DNA from: Carpediemonas membranifera
Taxonomy: Eukaryota > Fornicata
Assembly: GCA_019828565.1 (NCBI GenBank)
Contig: JAHDYR010000015.1
Coordinates: 62,001 to 126,000 of the forward strand
Direction of reading: 5' to 3'
Length of the DNA: 64,000 nucleotides
The translations under genes and the position numbers were made by a program. Positions 59,562-64,000 of this stretch are shown piece after piece; position 1 is the stretch's first letter; each line of letters begins with the position of its first letter. Below the pieces are notes generated by a model that did no database searches, was not told where the DNA came from, and saw only the letters and a program-made list of their open reading frames with translations.

Positions 59562-59826
59562 CCCCGTTGTAAAATCATTTCGTTCTTGTTGGAGCCTGTT
59601 GAGAGGATGGAGGCAAGTGAAGCAGAAGATGGTGGGTGATTTGTCGGAAGCCGATGAATCAACGGAATCATTACAATTTTCGAGTCCAGAAGAGTCGTTC
59701 GGAAACTCATCAGTCTCCTGTCTTGGCGCCTCTATACCCCCTGGCATGCTGATTTGGAGTCGGGATGACTTACTTTTCGATCGTGACATAACCTGCACTG
59801 CAGGCAACCCTGTCTCACCTGAAACC

Positions 59827-61425
59827 ATGTCTTCAACCGTTGGCGCCATTTTCGCCGCCTTCTTTACTGTCACAGGCATTGTGGCATCATTATCCTTCAG
59901 TTTATGGTATCTTATCGCGTTCCAACACCCGGAAGACAAGTTTCGTGCTTGGATTCCGAAGTCTGTCATCGTCACGAGCATGTTCATGGCCCTTTTCACT
60001 ATTTTCCTACTCCCAATCGACATATCCTTTGCTGATTTCGACCTCTTCCCCTTCCTCTTCGTGTGGGTGGCAGTCGCTGCAGTCGACGTCATCCTGCTGC
60101 TCTTCGTCCTCCCCTTCGCCATCATCTACTACGAGTCACTCGACACGAAGCCCAACATCATCAAGCAGCTTCTCAAGTCCGTCCTCGCGGCAACCGTTGT
60201 ACTTGCCATCTTTGCCGCAGTCACCGTCGTCACGTGGCTCGTCTTCGGCGAGGCCCACATCCCCGTGCAGACGTACTCCTCGGACCTCGTCGCCTACTCG
60301 ACCTTCACCGCCGCAGACCTGACCACGCTGACCCTCAACCACTCCGTGTCAGACGCCACCGTCCGTCTCAACCTCCTGCTTCACCTCCACGTCATAGCCT
60401 TCGCCTCGGTCGTCGGCATGGTCCTCTTCATCATCTTCGCCTCAGTGGGGGCCGTGGCAATCCCCATGGACCTCATCAGCGAGTGGAGGTACCGGCCCCG
60501 CCCCTTCTCGAACGACAGAGTCGCGCAGTTTAGGATCGTATTCAGGAGTAGGGCGATGATGCTCAAGGAGATAGCCCAGAAGCACTCGGACGACATGAGG
60601 GAGCGGCGCGAGGAAACTGTCAACGGTAACAAGAAGCGCAAGCTCACCAGGGCTGAACGAAAGCTCCCGGTCAGAGTGCAGGAGGCCTCCCGCCAGCTCG
60701 AGAAGGAGTACGAATACGTCCAGATCTCTACGGGCGCCAAGAGATACCTCCCCCTCCTCTACTGGGGCAAGCTCGCCCTCGCCGTCGTCCTCCTCTGCCT
60801 CAGCGTCGTGTGGATGGTCCACCTGGTGCTCTTCATGCTGCCCGCCGACCCCCTCCACCCAGGATTGAATCTGATTTTTAGATCCACAGAAGATTTCCTG
60901 CCATTCCTCGGCACGGCCCTTTACAGCGTCTTCGGGGTCTACCTCCTGGCCTGCACGGTGAAGGGCGTCACTCGCCTGGGCACCCGCATCCTGCTGTTCG
61001 CCAACATCCATCCCCTCGAGAAGCACCAATCCTATTGTAACACGCTGATGTTCAACGCCATGGTCATGCTCCTCATCAGCCTCGCCCTCGTCCGCTTCCT
61101 GTGTACGTCGTTCAGTGTTTATACAAGGGCGACCAGCGCAAATGTTTTATTTAACGGGATCTTCGACAATATCTCATACGTGAGACACGCCTTCCCCTGG
61201 GCATACTTCGCTATGCCGTTCATCTCGGTCGTCTCAGTCATTCTCCTGCTGATTTTCCCCCATAAGAACGAGCTGGTCGATCGTCTGCTGCAACGGGACC
61301 TGACCAAGGCGATCGGCACCGCCACCAAGGGCAGGAAGGGAGAGAGGTTCATTGACTCCATCAAGGACGTGCGGAAGCTGAGATTGGGCAAGCCGAGGCA
61401 GCGGGGGGCCGATGATAATGTGTAA
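59827..61425 (+). CDS. LMBR1/LIMR-like multi-pass membrane protein
   Basis: From ATG 59827, 532 residues; earlier in-frame ATGs (e.g. 59748) give an unlikely N-terminus. TM1 at residues 5-28 is followed by IPKSVIVTSMFMALFTIFLLPIDI, a block typical of LMBR1/LMBD1 (pro-Leu-Asp around helix 2). Later the family motif AIPMDLISEWRYRPRP (about 213-228) appears, then a charged loop and four more helices. LMBD1 and LIMR proteins act in lysosomal cobalamin export or ligand internalisation; the substrate here is unknown. A second LMBR1-family member (LMBRD2-like) lies at 45.7 kb. Confidence 0.78.
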   Translation: MSSTVGAIFAAFFTVTGIVASLSFSLWYLIAFQHPEDKFRAWIPKSVIVTSMFMALFTIFLLPIDISFADFDLFPFLFVWVAVAAVDVILLLFVLPFAIIYYESLDTKPNIIKQLLKSVLAATVVLAIFAAVTVVTWLVFGEAHIPVQTYSSDLVAYSTFTAADLTTLTLNHSVSDATVRLNLLLHLHVIAFASVVGMVLFIIFASVGAVAIPMDLISEWRYRPRPFSNDRVAQFRIVFRSRAMMLKEIAQKHSDDMRERREETVNGNKKRKLTRAERKLPVRVQEASRQLEKEYEYVQISTGAKRYLPLLYWGKLALAVVLLCLSVVWMVHLVLFMLPADPLHPGLNLIFRSTEDFLPFLGTALYSVFGVYLLACTVKGVTRLGTRILLFANIHPLEKHQSYCNTLMFNAMVMLLISLALVRFLCTSFSVYTRATSANVLFNGIFDNISYVRHAFPWAYFAMPFISVVSVILLLIFPHKNELVDRLLQRDLTKAIGTATKGRKGERFIDSIKDVRKLRLGKPRQRGADDNV

Positions 61426-62997
61426 CTCTGAGTGGTCAATTTTGCCACGTCTTCCTCATTAAAAATGATTTTCCCCACACACCAGTCAGGCCCAGACGTC
61501 GCCAGTCTTGGCACGGGCATGAGTCGGGCGACCGAGCCCCAAGGCATGGGGACTGCGATTCAAGGATGGTTGAGTCAAGCACTGGAGCAACGCGACGTGA
61601 GTCTCACCCCAGCCCGGTCACTCCCGGGTGGGCGTGGTCCGGGTGTGCCAAGAATACAGTCACAGCACAGTGAGGATTCGCCCTGGATCTCCCGCGGCAT
61701 GGGTGGTTCCGCACTTGTGACTCGAGCAGTCCAATAAGAAATGTGGTTGGCAAGTTCATTCCAGAAGAAGCTCAAGAAGGGCCGATACCCGTCATTAAAC
61801 ATTATGTTACCATTTCTATTTGGCCTGTTTGGCTTGTGCTCAGGGCGAACACACAGTGTCAAATGGGTCGGCTCCCACCACATGATCAGGGCCAGTTTCG
61901 GCCACGAATTTGTCCGGCGATACGATTCTGGGTCAGGCTTGGAGTCTTTGTTGTTTGTCATCGACTCGAGACCCATGCTTAGCTGTAACTGTGTCACCAT
62001 TTTTTTCTGAAAAAGAATACAACTAACCAACTGAGCATTCATCGCTGTGGTTCGTGTACGGCAGTGATTGAAGACGCAGATGCTCTCAAATGATGTCTTC
62101 ACTTCGCCTTGATTCTCCATTCCGTCTCTGGATCGGCCTCTTCTTGGTGCCGAGCTAAACAACATCAATCAGGTGCACCGACGGGACCCTGGAGCGGCAA
62201 CAAGGTAAGTCCGCCACCATCTAATGATGTCACATCCTAGCTGTGCGCTACGGCGTCTTCGGACTCGTGGTATTGCATTGGCCTCTGGCCCTTGCTGCAC
62301 ACCGGGACATCCGCGCCACCTTACACGGCGCGGAACCCGGCTTCTAGCTAGGAGCGCGCGGGCGGTGTGTGACTGCCGCGCGGACATCAGATGGACCTAG
62401 GACAGTGAGCCTAGATGATACACTTGGACGACCCAGCAGCTGCTGGCGGTTGGTGAGTGTATGCGGGAGGGCAAACCCGCGGCGTGGAGCCCCCATCGGA
62501 GTCATACCCATGGGGGGTCATTTTCGTCCGAAAATTCCATTTGCCAGAATTGCCATCATGTGATGCGAGTCCGCTCTTGCCGCACAGCTGCGCATTATTC
62601 ATCGCTCAACTATCCAAGCGTTGACTTGGCTGCAAGGCGCTTATCGGACCGTTCTTACTTATCGTTTTCTAACAATGTCACCGTTTATTGTCTGCACTAT
62701 TGCTGCCCTCCAGGCAAAGCAACACGAACAGCTTTATGATCATTACCACCACTGTGTGGGCTGCCTGCTTCCAGACGCCCCGACTCAGACGTCCGGCCGC
62801 AGACGTCCAACTGGGTGCGGCTCAGGCGGACAACGGTGACACATGCGAGGATGGCAGACGAAGGAGAGGGCAAGTCGCCTGTTACTTACCCATCGTTTGT
62901 TGCATAAACGGTGATATCCTGAATGTCTCCAAATCTGGCGATATGTGTTCGACTTTTCGCAGATTATGTGACGAGTGCTTTCTTGAGTGTTCACTCC
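61426..62997. other. Intergenic, 1.6 kb, with dispersed repeat
   Basis: No convincing gene on either strand despite its length. Contains repeat copy 2 (61496-61601) and a TTTTCG-TC-CGAAAA hairpin near 62520-62535. It may also include the promoter and an upstream exon of the pseudokinase gene: ATG 62844 (MRGWQTK) could splice from GTTTGT near 62898 to a CGCAG acceptor near 62960 and join in frame, though that 60-nt intron is longer than others. Confidence 0.5.
61496..61601. repeat. Dispersed repeat copy 2 (pairs with 47612-47695)
   Basis: Same blocks as copy 1 (see there), in the same orientation and also in non-coding DNA. It has an extra about 25 nt (AAGGATGGTTGAG...) before the shared GACGTGAG end. 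Confidence 0.6.
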
Positions 62998-64000
62998 ATG
63001 CTTGACAATTTGCTCACCGCTGACGCGAATGTCGCAAGTTTGGTTGCTACGATGCTAATGGTTGCTCTAGTTGTGGGCTCTGTGCTCGTTATTGCCCTAT
63101 TTGCTCTTGTTTTGGGCGTCGCTGGCGCCCTTTTTGTCATCGTCATTCTGCTCTATTTCATTGTGGACCAGTTCACTGAGATATTCCGTAGACACGGCCC
63201 TTCTAGGAACGAGAACGTTATGGTTCCGAACAATCCATGCAGGACCCAGCTTGTGCACTATGCAGAGAAGCAAGTGAAGGTCCGGCAACGCATATGCATT
63301 GCTGAGTACCCGCGGAAGGGTTTGGACTATGCGCCGTTCGAGGACGGCGAGATATACACCGGAAAGGTGAAGCCGCTGAAGAGGATGAGCCGCGTGCTCT
63401 GCAGCAAGCTCAACACCCCGGAGCACCAGAGTAGCGCTGCGGCAAGGCTGGCCGCTGCTCATGCCCAGCATATGGCCAACATTATTGGCATCAGTCGCAT
63501 TTACGGGTTCAGTGATTCCAAGAAGGAGAAGGCTCAGTTCATCTTCAAGGAGGAGGCTACCTGCAACCTCGAGGCCAGATTACCAAGCACCAGGTCGTTC
63601 CCCTGGGAGACCCGGCTTCAGATGGCCCGGGATGTAGCGACAACGATGGCCCAGGCGCACGCCCAGGGGTTGACCCACGGCAACCTCTGCGGGACCACAA
63701 TTCTTGTATTTAACGACCACGCCAAGATCGACGACTTCGGAATCGACCCAAAACCTGGCATCAAGGACCTTCGCGCCCACGACGTCGAGCAGTTCGGCCG
63801 TGTGTTCTGGCGTGTGGTCTATCGCAAGCCCATCCCGTACAGCCCTGCCGACATGGTGCTGCCCCCGCCCGAGGGTTGCCCAGAGGTTCTCCACCGCGCA
63901 GTCATGGCATGCGTCTCACCCGAGAAGCCCGACTTCACCACAGTCTGCCGGATTCTCGGCGCTGCCACTCTCAGGTCGGCCCCACCAGCGCAGGTCGGCC
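62998..64000 (+). CDS. Membrane-anchored pseudokinase, partial at right edge
   Basis: The frame is open from ATG 62998 to the window end (334 codons), so the C-terminus is missing. Two adjacent hydrophobic helices (about 17-60: MVALVVGSVLVIALFALVLG and FVIVILLYFIVDQ) anchor a cytosolic protein kinase-like domain. HAQGLTHGNLCGTTILVF (His at about residue 227) has HGN in place of the catalytic HRD, and IDDFGID supplies a DFG-like motif. No glycine loop or clear VAIK lysine is present. It is therefore probably a pseudokinase, perhaps a scaffold of the SCYL/tribbles type. A membrane role is inferred from the helices. Confidence 0.65.
   Translation, partial: MLDNLLTADANVASLVATMLMVALVVGSVLVIALFALVLGVAGALFVIVILLYFIVDQFTEIFRRHGPSRNENVMVPNNPCRTQLVHYAEKQVKVRQRICIAEYPRKGLDYAPFEDGEIYTGKVKPLKRMSRVLCSKLNTPEHQSSAAARLAAAHAQHMANIIGISRIYGFSDSKKEKAQFIFKEEATCNLEARLPSTRSFPWETRLQMARDVATTMAQAHAQGLTHGNLCGTTILVFNDHAKIDDFGIDPKPGIKDLRAHDVEQFGRVFWRVVYRKPIPYSPADMVLPPPEGCPEVLHRAVMACVSPEKPDFTTVCRILGAATLRSAPPAQVG

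Noticed and set aside
1-64000. Alternative genetic code (TAR = Gln, as in some diplomonads)
   Set aside because: TAA and TAG end many full-length conserved genes here (Rab1, RPL10, PSMA5, SLC12, SLC44), so standard stops apply.

Overview
This is a gene-dense nuclear segment of a unicellular eukaryote. The host is probably a flagellated metamonad-like protist, for example a free-living fornicate; that is inference. Four observations support it. (1) Genes are compact and mostly uninterrupted, on both strands, often under 300 bp apart. (2) Standard stop codons end many conserved genes. (3) Eleven very short introns (28-45 nt) begin GTNYGT (once GTTCAT) and end in a fused branch-point/acceptor motif close to ACNCAG, recalling the extended CTAACACACAG-type motif known from Trichomonas and Giardia introns. 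(4) Flagellum-linked genes are present, such as a CatSper-type channel and an RIIa/ropporin-like protein. No tRNA, rRNA or CRISPR was recognised.

Layout. Bases 1-8.2 kb are a retroelement graveyard: a DIRS-like RT/RNase H, a 100-N assembly gap, a LINE RT fragment, and two Ty3/gypsy-like elements nested in opposite orientation. A CHAT/caspase-like gene and a frameshifted zinc-finger gene lie among them. 8.4-18 kb holds host genes: a SLC35E3-like transporter, a SET methyltransferase with a PCNA-binding motif, a 7-TM protein, a membrane GTPase, a nucleoside phosphorylase, a PCIF1-like cap-adenosine methyltransferase and a CatSper-like channel. 17.9-22.8 kb holds an RG-rich ORF and a decayed R2/CRE-like non-LTR element with a restriction-like endonuclease. 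23-30 kb: a small two-exon gene, a kinesin-1-like motor, a syntaxin-18-like SNARE, casein kinase 2 beta (with a one-nucleotide exon) and a CHY zinc-finger protein. 30-38.4 kb: a K-Cl cotransporter-like SLC12, a choline-transporter-like SLC44, Rab1 and a RING protein. 38.8-45.3 kb: a coiled-coil protein, two paralogous proteins that look like an inactive RNase III domain plus dsRBD, a TM2-like protein, and on the minus strand a coiled-coil gene 20 nt upstream of a CTNNBL1-like gene. 45.7-64 kb: an LMBRD2-like protein, RPL10, a PPP4R1-like HEAT protein, a kinase/RBR-type pseudogene, proteasome alpha-5, an RSP11/ropporin-like protein, an IPI1/TEX10-like protein, a SAM-domain protein, an LMBR1/LIMR-like protein and a membrane-anchored pseudokinase running off the right edge.

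The genes do not form one pathway. Recurrent themes are ER-Golgi traffic (Rab1, syntaxin-18), RNA metabolism (PCIF1-like, CTNNBL1-like, IPI1-like, the dsRBD pair) and flagellar biology. The strongest candidates for new biology are the intron architecture (including the one-nucleotide exon), the paired RNase III-like/dsRBD genes and the PCIF1 homologue.
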